Notes under the pieces: generated by a model
Databases searched by the model: none
Told to the model about the DNA's origin: nothing
The model's input: only the letters and a program-made list of their open reading frames with translations
From: Ferirhizobium litorale
GTDB taxonomy: Bacteria > Pseudomonadota > Alphaproteobacteria > Rhizobiales > Rhizobiaceae
Assembly (NCBI GenBank): GCA_030028905.1
Contig: JALDYZ010000001.1
Span: 186,001-250,000, forward strand
DNA length: 64,000 nt
Reading direction: 5' to 3'
Program-made: the position numbers and the translations under genes
Shown: piece by piece, positions 19,607 through 26,585 of the stretch
Numbering within the stretch: position 1 is the stretch's first letter
Layout: each line of letters starts with the position of its first letter

Positions 19607-19759
19607 GTGAATCGTCATGAACCGTTTGGCGTATCGCTTCTCGCGATCTCCTGCCTTGTCTGCGTGACGCTCCTGATTGCTGCGACCTCTTCACTCGTCA
19701 TGATGCGGGCCTACGGACCGCTCGTCATTGCGAGCGCCGCCTATCCCGAACAAAAGTAA
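19607..19759 (+). CDS. small single-pass membrane protein, unknown function
   Basis: 50 aa from GTG 19607 (MNRHEPFGVSLLAISC). GGGAGG lies nine bases upstream; the in-frame ATG at 19598 would sit directly on that ribosome site, so the GTG is preferred. One hydrophobic helix spans about residues 8-30, followed by a short tail ending YPEQK. No family is recognised. Confidence 0.5.
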   Translation: MNRHEPFGVSLLAISCLVCVTLLIAATSSLVMMRAYGPLVIASAAYPEQK

Positions 19760-19925
19760 GAGATCTCGAAAGACGCTCCGCAAAAGCCTCGGAAGGCACA
19801 GGCGCAGTATGCTCGACAGATGTGGTTTCGCACATCCGTCGAGCTGCCATTCGCGATAGCTCGCCCGTCGATTGACGCGCGAATTCATCGTGATGCGCAG
19901 CGTCGACGAACCTCGACATCGTCAA

Positions 19926-19955
19926 TGAAAAAGGCTTCCGGTTTCCCGAAAGCCC
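19926..19955 (-). terminator. intrinsic terminator of tRNA-Val
   Basis: On the minus strand GGGCTTTCGG, loop GAAA, CCGGAAGCCT pairs over ten positions (two G-T wobbles), followed by TTTT. It begins 21 bases beyond the tRNA 3' end. Confidence 0.8.
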
Positions 19956-19975
19956 TTGCTTTTCAGCTAATTGGA

Positions 19976-20050
<75 letters not shown>

Positions 20051-20132
20051 ATCCGATGGGCCGCATACATCACAAAACCGCTTGCCGCGTCAACGCTTTT
20101 TTTCGGTTTCATGACGAGTTTTTTCGGATCCC

Positions 20133-20495
20133 TTATGCGGCAAGGAGTTTGTTCACCTCATCGACGAGATCGCGAAGATGGAACGGCTTGGAAAGAACCT
20201 TGGCATCCTTCGGAGCCTTCGAATCGGGGTTCAGCGCAACCGCTGCGAAGCCGGTGATGAACATCACCTTGAGATCAGGATCGAGTTCGGTGGCGCGGCG
20301 CGCCAGTTCGATCCCGTCCATTTCCGGCATGACGATGTCGGTCAACAGGAGCGAAAACGGCTCTTCGCGCAGCCGGTCGTAGGCGCTTGCCCCGTTGTCA
20401 AAGGACGACACCTTGTAGCCTGCCCGTTCCAGCGCTTTGACAAGGAAGCGGCGCATGTCGTTGTCGTCTTCGGCAAGAAGAATTTTCTGACTCAT
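20133..20495 (-). CDS. cpdR: single-domain response regulator CpdR1
   Basis: 120 aa, receiver domain only: acidic residues E9-D10-D11, phospho-acceptor D53 (LLLTDIVMPEMDG), and conserved SKPFHLRDL near the C-terminus. The sequence is very close to rhizobial CpdR1 as I remember it. Established role of the family: unphosphorylated CpdR delivers CtrA and other substrates to ClpXP and so controls the cell cycle; in Sinorhizobium it is also needed for symbiotic differentiation. The neighbouring formylglutamate amidohydrolase gene supports the orthology. It is divergent from that gene. Confidence 0.9.
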   Translation of the reverse strand: MSQKILLAEDDNDMRRFLVKALERAGYKVSSFDNGASAYDRLREEPFSLLLTDIVMPEMDGIELARRATELDPDLKVMFITGFAAVALNPDSKAPKDAKVLSKPFHLRDLVDEVNKLLAA

Positions 20496-20526
20496 GTATT
20501 GACCGTACTCTGTGGGAATGATGCGG

Positions 20527-20564
20527 GTTTACCGTTCCTTTACGATAGAGTTGCCATGGTAAAC
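20527..20564. promoter_or_regulatory. inverted repeat between cpdR and the amidohydrolase gene
   Basis: GTTTACC (20527-20533) and GGTAAAC (20558-20564) are perfect 7-bp arms 24 bases apart in the divergent promoter region. On the minus strand the second arm reads GTTTACCATGG, loosely like a CtrA half-site. The link to CtrA is only a suggestion. Confidence 0.3.
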
Positions 20565-20685
20565 AACCCGTGAACCCCTACCGAAAAGGATGGTGACTGA
20601 TTCACGCCGGAGTATGGACTTGCGCCTTGGCCGCTGGCAACATGCAGTCCACAACTAGTTTTCGACATGGTAAAAAAGAGATTCA

Positions 20686-21570
20686 ATGCAGTGGATGCCC
20701 AGCGATTTTGACCTTTTCGAGGTTCTGGAGCCGGAAACGCAGCGCATTCCCTTCGTCTTCAACTCTCCCCACAGTGGACGCAAATATCCGGTTTCCTTTG
20801 TGGAGGAATCGCGGCTCGACGGCGCGGCGATTCGCCGGTCGGAAGATCATTTCGTCGATGAGTTGTTCGCCGCCGCCACCGATCTCGGGGCACCGCTCCT
20901 GCTGGCGCATTTCCCGCGCGCGTTTCTCGACGTCAATCGTGAACCCTACGAACTCGATCCGCGCATGTTCGAGGGCAGCCTGCCGCCTTATGCCAATGTC
21001 AACTCGATCCGTGTTGCCGGCGGGCTCGGCACGATTCCGCGCATCGTTGCGGAAAACATGGAGATCTATAGGCGCAGGCTACCGGTCGAGGAGGCGCTGC
21101 TGCGGATAGAGGCGATCTACAAGCCTTATCATACCTGCCTGCGCAAGCTGGTTGCGCGCACGCATTCGCTCTTCGGTTTCGGCGTCTTGATCGATTGCCA
21201 CTCGATGCCCGGGAACATTCGTGTCGCGGGAACAGGCATCAGGCCCGACTTCATCATCGGCGATCGCTATGGCACCAGCGCTTCGGCCGAGCTCTCCAAT
21301 GCAGCGCTGCAAATCCTCGAGAACATGGGTTTTGCGGCGGTGCGCAACAAACCCTATGCCGGCGGCTTCATCACCGAACACTATGGCCGCCCGGCCCGTG
21401 GGCTCCACGCCCTGCAGGTCGAGATCAACCGCTCGCTCTACATCGACGAGGCAACGTTGCAGAAGCGGCCCGAATTTGCCGCCGTGGCAGCAGCGATCGG
21501 CAGCTTCATGCAGCAAATGGCAGATTTTGTGGAAGGTTCTTCCGCTGACGTTGCGTATGCCGCCGAGTAA
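20686..21570 (+). CDS. N-formylglutamate amidohydrolase family protein
   Basis: 294 aa. Family motifs: FNSPHSGRKYP (24-34), a DHFVDELF acidic stretch, LIDCHSMPG in the middle, and PYAGGFITEHYGRPARGLHA followed by LQVEINRSLYID. Members hydrolyse N-formyl-L-glutamate to formate and glutamate (HutG, last step of one histidine-degradation route) or related N-acyl amino acids. No other hut gene is present, so the true substrate is open. A second, more diverged paralogue is at 57616-58428. No strong ribosome site is seen before the ATG (only AGAGA). Confidence 0.85.
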   Translation: MQWMPSDFDLFEVLEPETQRIPFVFNSPHSGRKYPVSFVEESRLDGAAIRRSEDHFVDELFAAATDLGAPLLLAHFPRAFLDVNREPYELDPRMFEGSLPPYANVNSIRVAGGLGTIPRIVAENMEIYRRRLPVEEALLRIEAIYKPYHTCLRKLVARTHSLFGFGVLIDCHSMPGNIRVAGTGIRPDFIIGDRYGTSASAELSNAALQILENMGFAAVRNKPYAGGFITEHYGRPARGLHALQVEINRSLYIDEATLQKRPEFAAVAAAIGSFMQQMADFVEGSSADVAYAAE

Positions 21571-21595
21571 TCGATCGCCGGTCGGCTTATCCCTC

Positions 21596-21671
21596 AAAAA
21601 GAACCGCGCCTTAGGCGCGGCCAAGTCTAGGGAGGAAACACCCAAGGAGGGTATTTACAGTCCGCAGACTG
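21596..21671 (-). ncRNA. mmgR: MmgR / suhB-type small RNA
   Basis: The minus strand carries a promoter (see 21679-21707), then an RNA of about 76 bases with the conserved core TACCCTCCTTGGGTGTTTCC followed by TCCCTAGACTT, and a terminator hairpin CCGCGCC-TAA-GGCGCGG (21604-21620) with a T-rich tail to 21596. Length, core and position between an N-formylglutamate amidohydrolase gene and an inositol-monophosphatase gene match what I remember of MmgR (Rfam suhB motif) of Sinorhizobium, an Hfq-associated sRNA that limits polyhydroxybutyrate accumulation under nitrogen starvation. The 5' end is inferred from the promoter. The C/U-rich TTTCCTCCC is a likely seed for Shine-Dalgarno sequences. Confidence 0.88.
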
Positions 21672-21678
21672 CTCCGAC

Positions 21679-21707
21679 AGGGTATTGCTGCATCGCACAA
21701 ATGTCAA
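21679..21707 (-). promoter_or_regulatory. sigma-70 promoter of the MmgR-like sRNA
   Basis: On the minus strand TTGACA (21707-21702), exactly 17 bases, then TACCCT (21684-21679). Start of transcription is expected near 21671, which gives an RNA of the right length. Confidence 0.75.
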
Positions 21708-21841
21708 GAAGTTGCGGGTAACGAATTGTTGCGCTGCGGGACTTTGACGGCGAGGCTCCGGCGGTTCACCAGCGCGCGCAAAAGCGATTCCCCTTTTCCG
21801 GCCGATGCGCTAAAGAGGGGCTCCTTCTCGCAGTTTCCCGG

Positions 21842-22624
21842 ATGGTATCCATGCTTCCCGACCGCGCCTTTTTCGACCGCCTTGCTGATGCTGCAAAGGC
21901 AGAAACCCTGCCGCGCTTCCGTTCGGGCCTCGACGTGGTCAACAAGCAGGCAGGCGGGTTCGACCCGGTCACCGAAGGAGATCGGGCGGCCGAGATCGCA
22001 ATCCGCACGCTGATCGAAGATCGCTTTCCCGAGCACGGCATTCTCGGCGAGGAACAGGAGAGCATCGGCCTCGACCGCGAGCATGTGTGGGTCATCGATC
22101 CGATCGATGGCACACGCGCCTTCATTTCCGGCGTCCCGGTATGGGGCACGCTGATCGGTTTTCAGACGAACGGACGCTCAGTCATGGGCATGATGGACCA
22201 GCCATTCACCGGCGAGCGATACTTCGCCGACGGCGAGCGCTCTTGGTATTCCGGCCCGGACGGCGAACGCCAGATCCGCACGCGCGACTGCCGCTCGCTC
22301 GCGGATGCGATCCTGTTCACCACGTCGCCGCACCTGTTCGTCGGCAGCGAGATGGACAACTACATGGCCATCCAGGATCAGGTGCGCCTGTTCCGCTACG
22401 GTGTCGATTGCTACGCCTATGCGCTGCTCGCCGCCGGCCACGTCGACCTGGTCATCGAAACGGTGCTGAAGCCCTATGACGTCGGCGCGCTCATTCCGCT
22501 GATCGAGCAGGCAGGCGGCGTCATCACCACCTGGCAGGGCGGGCGTCCTGAAAGCGGTGGAGCTATCGTTGCTGCCGGCAGCCGGGCGGTTCACCAACAG
22601 GCGCTGGAATTCCTCGGGCGCTGA
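21842..22624 (+). CDS. inositol monophosphatase family phosphatase, HisN-like
   Basis: 260 aa; a second ATG at 21851 is equally possible because no clear ribosome site is visible. Metal-binding motifs of the family are present: ILGEEQ, WVIDPIDGTRAFISG and YGVDCYAYALLAAGHVDLVIE. Enzymes of this clade dephosphorylate inositol-phosphate or, in alphaproteobacteria, histidinol-phosphate; the sequence reads closer to the HisN-type group, but I cannot separate them by eye. It sits next to the suhB/MmgR-type sRNA, which took its Rfam name from this kind of neighbour. Confidence 0.85.
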   Translation: MVSMLPDRAFFDRLADAAKAETLPRFRSGLDVVNKQAGGFDPVTEGDRAAEIAIRTLIEDRFPEHGILGEEQESIGLDREHVWVIDPIDGTRAFISGVPVWGTLIGFQTNGRSVMGMMDQPFTGERYFADGERSWYSGPDGERQIRTRDCRSLADAILFTTSPHLFVGSEMDNYMAIQDQVRLFRYGVDCYAYALLAAGHVDLVIETVLKPYDVGALIPLIEQAGGVITTWQGGRPESGGAIVAAGSRAVHQQALEFLGR

Positions 22625-22634
22625 CGGTGCGAGG

Positions 22635-23609
22635 TCAATCGGCCAGTTGCAGTTCGGCGCCCGCAACTTCGGCGTCGCTGCCCGGAATGAAGGCGTTGAT
22701 CGCGGCAATCGCCTGGGCGCGGTAGATATCCCGCTCCTGCAGGATCTCGTGACGCGATCCGTAGACGGGAATGAAAAATCCGGCTCGAAAATCCCGCGAA
22801 ACGTCTTCCTGCGCCGCAAAGGAAACTACGGCGTCGTTCACTGGCGAGATCATGATCGTCGGGATGGTGATCGCCCGCAGATGCTCCGGCTGCGTCACGC
22901 GCCGGATGGTCTTCATGGCCTCGCGGATCCAGCGGATCGCCGGCGGTCCGACCGTCAGTTCCGGACGGGCGGCGGCGATCGCATTGTTGCGATCAAAGCG
23001 CCCTGGATCCGATGTCAGCGGATTGTCCTCGAAGGGCTGCTTGCGCAGGTCCTTGCCGTAGGGTTTCTGTGCGAAACCGATCGTGCTGAGAAATGTCAGC
23101 AACCAATAGGCTACGACTTTCGGCATGCGCAGATTGGCGATCCCGAGGAAAGGCGCGGTCATCGCCATCCGGTCGATGCGGTTGGCGAGCCGCGGGGCTG
23201 CGGAGAGGGCGATCAGGGCACCCGTCGAATGGGCAACCAGGAAGAAGGGCAACCGCGTGTCGGGAAGCACGACAGTCTCGAGGAAGATTTCGAGATCCTG
23301 CTCATAGTCGGCGAAACGGCGAACATAGCCCGGTAGCGGGTTCTTGATCAGGCGTTCCGAGCCGCCCTGGCCGCGCAGGTCGTAGGTCGCGACCCACAGA
23401 CCCCGGGCGGTCAGTTCACGAACGAGTTCGTAGTACTTCTCGATGCACTCGTTGCGGCCCTGGACGAGGACGACCGTGCCGCGGGCAACCGGCTCGTGGG
23501 AGCGGAATACCGCATAGCGCAGCTTGCGGCCGGCATGGCCGGCGAAGTAACCGGCGGTGTGATTGTCGGGCACCGGATTGTCCGGCATGTCGAGCAGGAT
23601 GGAGTCCAT
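22635..23609 (-). CDS. alpha/beta hydrolase, lysophospholipase/monoacylglycerol-lipase type
   Basis: 324 aa from ATG 23609 (MDSILLDMPDNPVPDNH). The frame is open for 113 more codons upstream, but that part overlaps a strong transcription terminator and reads as low-quality sequence, so it is not taken as coding. The catalytic triad is readable: nucleophile S128 in VAHSTGA (Ala replaces the first Gly of GxSxG), D259 in SPVNDAVV and H287 in GSRHEIL. An RGQGGSER stretch typical of PldB-like enzymes is at 79-86. It probably hydrolyses lysophospholipids or monoacylglycerol in the cytoplasm. The upstream terminator suggests control by attenuation or a separate sRNA. Confidence 0.82.
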   Translation of the reverse strand: MDSILLDMPDNPVPDNHTAGYFAGHAGRKLRYAVFRSHEPVARGTVVLVQGRNECIEKYYELVRELTARGLWVATYDLRGQGGSERLIKNPLPGYVRRFADYEQDLEIFLETVVLPDTRLPFFLVAHSTGALIALSAAPRLANRIDRMAMTAPFLGIANLRMPKVVAYWLLTFLSTIGFAQKPYGKDLRKQPFEDNPLTSDPGRFDRNNAIAAARPELTVGPPAIRWIREAMKTIRRVTQPEHLRAITIPTIMISPVNDAVVSFAAQEDVSRDFRAGFFIPVYGSRHEILQERDIYRAQAIAAINAFIPGSDAEVAGAELQLAD

Positions 23610-23691
23610 GGGCGCCGCCGGCCGATCCTTCCACGGGGAGAAATCAATGCTTCTTGCAAAGGGATAGGCGCTGGCGCCGTTGCCGTCAAAG

Positions 23692-23744
23692 AAAAAAGAG
23701 GCCGGTGCAGCCCGTGCTTTCGAAGCACGTGAAGCTGCCCGGCC
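23692..23744 (-). terminator. strong intrinsic terminator upstream of the hydrolase gene
   Basis: Three stacked stems on the minus strand: GGCCGG/CCGGCC, GCAGC/GCTGC and CGTGCTT/AAGCACG, with small bulges, followed by TCTTTTTTC. The plus strand has no T-run, so the direction is clear. Confidence 0.85.
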
Positions 23745-23809
23745 ATAGTCTGACTGAAGAAGAAGGGACGATGTACTCCAGTCATCGGGAAACAGGTGTA
23801 TCCCGACGC
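23692..23809 (-). ncRNA. candidate small RNA or attenuated leader upstream of the hydrolase gene
   Basis: On the minus strand CTATAA (23820-23815) is a good -10 element, predicting a start near 23809; the -35 region is weak. The RNA would begin with a hairpin TCGGGA...TCCCGA, then a second possible stem GACTG...CAGTC enclosing the pyrimidine-rich single strand TCCCTTCTTCTTC, and end in a very stable stem (23700-23744) followed by six Ts. Promoter, unpaired C/U-rich loop and strong terminator are the layout of trans-acting rhizobial sRNAs. It could instead be the leader of the hydrolase gene, which starts 83 bases beyond the terminator on the same strand. I do not recognise the family with certainty. 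Confidence 0.65.
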
Positions 23810-23887
23810 TCCCTTTATAGGCGCGCGGATGTGAATGTCGCTCGAACCGGCCGTTCATGTGGGGTTCATGGGAGCGCAACGCCCCCT

Positions 23888-23916
23888 CTTGAACTCCAAA
23901 AAAGCAATTCCTATCT
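23888..23916 (+). promoter_or_regulatory. RpoH (heat-shock sigma) promoter
   Basis: CTTGAA (23888-23893), 17 bases, CTATCT (23911-23916), preceded by CCCCCT. This fits the alphaproteobacterial RpoH pattern (CTTGAA, 17 bases, C-rich/CnATnT). Start of transcription is expected near 23923, giving a leader of about 98 bases. Confidence 0.7.
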
Positions 23917-23922
23917 CGAATT

Positions 23923-24020
23923 TGCGGGCGCCTCGAAAGGGTCCGCAAGAGGGGTTCCAGCAGTGCCAGACGATGGATTGCCGGGCCACAACCGCAAACA
24001 GTCGCTCAAAGGAGGACACC
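23923..24020 (+). promoter_or_regulatory. ROSE-like RNA thermometer
   Basis: The leader ends with GTCGCTC (24001-24007), loop AAAG, GAGGAC (24012-24017). The arms pair with a single bulged G, sequestering the Shine-Dalgarno GGAGG just before the ATG. A UYGCU sequence with a bulged G opposite AGGA is the hallmark of ROSE elements, which melt at heat-shock temperature. Upstream GC-rich segments (around 23925-23985) can form additional hairpins. It is placed exactly where ROSE elements occur, before an IbpA-type gene. Confidence 0.75.
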
Positions 24021-24491
24021 ATGCGCCATTTCGATTTCTCTCCGCTTTACCGTTCGACGGTCGGTTTCGACCGCCTGTTCACGATGCTCGACAACATCGG
24101 CCAGCCCGATCAGGGGCAGACCTATCCGCCCTACAACATCGAGCGCACCGGTGAGAGCACCTACCGCATCACCATGGCCGTCGCCGGCTTCGACGACAGC
24201 GAGCTCAGCATCGAGGCGCAGGCCAACGTACTGACCGTCAAGGGCGAAAAGGCCGACGAAGACGGCGAGCAGACGGAGTATCTCTATCGCGGTATCGCAA
24301 AGCGCGCCTTCGAGCGCCGCTTCCAACTGGCCGATCATGTCGAAGTCCAGGCTGCCGCACTGAAGAACGGCCTGCTGCACATCGACTTGCTGCGCAACAT
24401 TCCGGATACCATGAAGCCGCGCAGGATCGCCATTGCTGCCGAGCCGGCTTCCACCCCGAAGGCCATCGAGGCCCACGTGGTTACCCAGTAA
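24021..24491 (+). CDS. ibpA: small heat-shock protein, IbpA/Hsp20 family
   Basis: 156 aa from ATG 24021 ([20 protein letters not shown]), the canonical rhizobial class A start. The alpha-crystallin domain runs from about 35 to 130 ([20 protein letters not shown], then [11 protein letters not shown] and [10 protein letters not shown]). It is a cytoplasmic ATP-independent holdase that binds unfolding proteins. GGAGG lies six bases upstream but is buried in the ROSE-like hairpin; transcription is probably by RpoH. A terminator follows at 24515. Confidence 0.93.
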   Translation: MRHFDFSPLYRSTVGFDRLFTMLDNIGQPDQGQTYPPYNIERTGESTYRITMAVAGFDDSELSIEAQANVLTVKGEKADEDGEQTEYLYRGIAKRAFERRFQLADHVEVQAAALKNGLLHIDLLRNIPDTMKPRRIAIAAEPASTPKAIEAHVVTQ

Positions 24492-24514
24492 TCGGAAGCA
24501 CCATTGCTTTTTTG

Positions 24515-24546
24515 GCGGCACCCCATCGCGGGTGCCGCTTTTCGTT
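24515..24546 (+). terminator. intrinsic terminator of the heat-shock gene
   Basis: GCGGCACCC, loop CATCGC, GGGTGCCGC (9-bp perfect stem), then TTTTCGTTT. It lies between convergent genes. Confidence 0.85.
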
Positions 24547-24554
24547 TGCGCGTC

Positions 24555-25562
24555 TCAGGCGGGCCCGACCTGCGTCTCGGCACGCGCATCCAACTCGCGC
24601 CGGCGGCGCGCCGCCGCATATTTCTGGGCTATGGCCGCGCAGGCCATCAGCTGGATCTGGTGAAACAGCATCAACGGCAGCAGGATCGCCCCGATGGGAT
24701 GACCGGCAAAGATGACATTGGCCATCGGGACGCCGCTGGCCAGGCTCTTCTTCGAACCGCAAAAGGTGATGGTTATCTGGTCCTCGCGGGAGAACCCGAG
24801 CAGGCGGCTGCCATAGGTGGTGAGCAGCAGCACGAGGGCGAGGAGCACGATGTCGACGACGATGACCAACGCGATGTCGTACACACCGAACATGCGCCAC
24901 AGTCCTTCGACGACGGCCTCGCTGAAGGCAAGATAGACCACCATCAGGATCGAGCCGCGATCGACCGGTGCCAAGATCTTCTTGTGGGAGCGGATGAAGT
25001 CCCCGATCCATGGCTGCAGGACTTGGCCGGCGACGAACGGAGCGAGGAGTTGCAGCAGGATCTTCTGCAGCACATCGAAAGAAAAACCGCCATGGCCGCC
25101 GGCAGAAAACAACAGGCCCACAAGCAGCGGCGTCAGGAACATTCCAAAAATGTTGGAGGCGGATGCGGAGCATATCGCGGCCGGAACGTTGCCGCCTGCC
25201 ATCGAGGTGAAGGCGATCGACGATTGCACAGTCGACGGCAGGACGCAGATGAACAGAATGCCGATGTAGAGCGTCTGCGGCAGGATCGCCGGAACCAGCA
25301 AATAGCCGATCGCGAGGCCGAGCAGCGGGAATACCACGAAGGTGGTCGCCAGGATCACCAGGTGAAGCCGCCAGTGCAACACGCCGGCAATCACCACGTC
25401 GCGCGAAAGCCGTGCGCCGTGAAGAAAGAAGAGCAGGCCTATGGCGATCGTCGTCGCGATCGAGAAGTAGTGGGCCGGATCGCCGCTCACCGGAAACACG
25501 GAGGCGAGGACGACCGTGCAGACCAGCATCAGCGTGAAGATATCGGGTAGAAAGCGGCGCAT
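24555..25562 (-). CDS. bile acid:sodium symporter family transporter (SBF-like)
   Basis: 335 aa from ATG 25562 (MRRFLPDIFTLMLVCTVVLA); the open frame extends upstream but without family resemblance. About nine to ten hydrophobic segments are present, with GLLFFLHGARLSRD, LPSTVQSSIAFTSMAGGN (the P-S-T/S-S-A crossover region) and CGSKKSLASGVPMANVIF, hallmarks of the YfeH/SBF-like group of the BASS superfamily. It probably imports an organic anion with sodium at the inner membrane; the substrate is unknown. It is divergent from a LysR regulator that likely controls it. Confidence 0.87.
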   Translation of the reverse strand: MRRFLPDIFTLMLVCTVVLASVFPVSGDPAHYFSIATTIAIGLLFFLHGARLSRDVVIAGVLHWRLHLVILATTFVVFPLLGLAIGYLLVPAILPQTLYIGILFICVLPSTVQSSIAFTSMAGGNVPAAICSASASNIFGMFLTPLLVGLLFSAGGHGGFSFDVLQKILLQLLAPFVAGQVLQPWIGDFIRSHKKILAPVDRGSILMVVYLAFSEAVVEGLWRMFGVYDIALVIVVDIVLLALVLLLTTYGSRLLGFSREDQITITFCGSKKSLASGVPMANVIFAGHPIGAILLPLMLFHQIQLMACAAIAQKYAAARRRRELDARAETQVGPA

Positions 25563-25670
25563 ATCGATAGTCTCGTTCGAAGCTACGGTCGCTGGCCGGG
25601 CGGAAATTCGCTCACGCCGGTCAACAGGCATTGATTGTATACGCGGCCATGGCCGCATGACACCAGAGAC

Positions 25671-25700
25671 GTTATCGTGATACAAAATGCAATCGATAAC
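25671..25700. promoter_or_regulatory. inverted repeat in the LysR/transporter divergent promoter
   Basis: GTTATCG (25671-25677) and CGATAAC (25694-25700), perfect 7-bp arms 16 bases apart, lie just before the LysR start at 25725. A second, 14-bp perfect palindrome GCGGCCATGGCCGC is at 25643-25656. LysR regulators typically bind such imperfect dyads between themselves and a divergent target; assignment is by position. Confidence 0.45.
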
Positions 25701-25724
25701 AGATATCGCAAAACAGGATGAACA

Positions 25725-26582
25725 ATGCTGGATCTGGTGCAACTGCGCAGCTTTCTCGCGCTCGAGCAGATGGGGAGCTTCACTCTGGCCGCCGAGAAGC
25801 TCGGCCTCGGGCAGTCGACGATCAGCCAGCATATCCAGCGGCTGGAGGTTTCGCTCGGACGACGGCTGGTGGCGCGAGATACGCACCGGGTGGCGTTGAC
25901 GGCCGACGGCGAAGCGCTGCTCGGTCACGCCCGCGCCATGCTGGCGATCGACAGCCAGGTGCAGGCGCTCTTCACCGAAACGAAGCTCCGCGGCCGGCTC
26001 CGTCTCGGTGTGTCGGAGGATTTCGTTGCCACCCGCCTGACCGCCGTGCTCGAGGATTTCGTGCGGGCGCACCCTTCGGTCGATCTTGAGCTGACCGTCG
26101 CCCTGAGTGGGGTTCTCTACCTGCAGCAGGACAATGGCGAGATCGACCTGGTGCTTGCCAAGCGGCGGCTGGGCGATACGCTGGGACGGTTGATCTATCG
26201 CGAACCCCTGATCTGGCTGGCGCGCGACCCGGATGCGGTGGCAAGTCGATCGACGCTGCCTTTAATCGCCTTTCCGCCGCCGAGCATTACCCGCAGCGTC
26301 GCCATCGAGGCCCTGGATCGCGCCCAGTTGCCGTGGCGGGTCGTCTGCACCTGCGGCAGCCTCAGTGGCCTGACGGCAGCCGCGCGGGCAGGCATGGGCA
26401 TTCTGGTGCAGCCGCGCAGCATGGCGCCGGCGGGACTGAAGGAAATGCCGCCGGGGCGGTTGCCGGTTCTCGAAGATGTCGAGTTCGTGCTGGTTCCCCG
26501 CAAGGGAGCCGACCCCAGGCTCGTCTCGGCCTTGTCGGACGAGATTTTCGCGAAGGTCGGAAGCCTGCAGGGGGTTGTCTGA
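25725..26582 (+). CDS. LysR family transcriptional regulator
   Basis: 285 aa. The N-terminal winged helix (LVQLRSFLALEQMGSFTLAAE, then LGLGQSTISQHIQRLE at about 26-41) is followed by the LysR substrate-binding domain (RLRLGVSEDF at about 88). It probably regulates the divergent SBF-like transporter and itself. The effector is unknown. Confidence 0.92.
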   Translation: MLDLVQLRSFLALEQMGSFTLAAEKLGLGQSTISQHIQRLEVSLGRRLVARDTHRVALTADGEALLGHARAMLAIDSQVQALFTETKLRGRLRLGVSEDFVATRLTAVLEDFVRAHPSVDLELTVALSGVLYLQQDNGEIDLVLAKRRLGDTLGRLIYREPLIWLARDPDAVASRSTLPLIAFPPPSITRSVAIEALDRAQLPWRVVCTCGSLSGLTAAARAGMGILVQPRSMAPAGLKEMPPGRLPVLEDVEFVLVPRKGADPRLVSALSDEIFAKVGSLQGVV

Positions 26583-26585
26583 TAT

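Larger units (their letters stand above)
23610..24020. other. 411-base regulatory region between hydrolase and heat-shock gene
   Basis: It holds no protein gene that I can support. On the minus strand it contains a promoter-like CTATAA, an RNA of about 117 bases and its terminator (23692-23809). On the plus strand it contains an RpoH-type promoter and a ROSE-like thermometer (23888-24020) for the heat-shock gene. The last 83 bases before the hydrolase start show no further signal. Confidence 0.7.

Noticed and set aside
23610..23948. N-terminal extension of the lysophospholipase-like protein
   Set aside because: This part runs through a strong minus-strand terminator and promoter-like DNA and has no family resemblance; the start at 23609 is preferred.
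24504..25550. 348-codon plus frame opposite the SBF-like transporter
   Set aside because: Charged Q/D/R-rich shadow frame; the minus frame has clear transporter helices and motifs.
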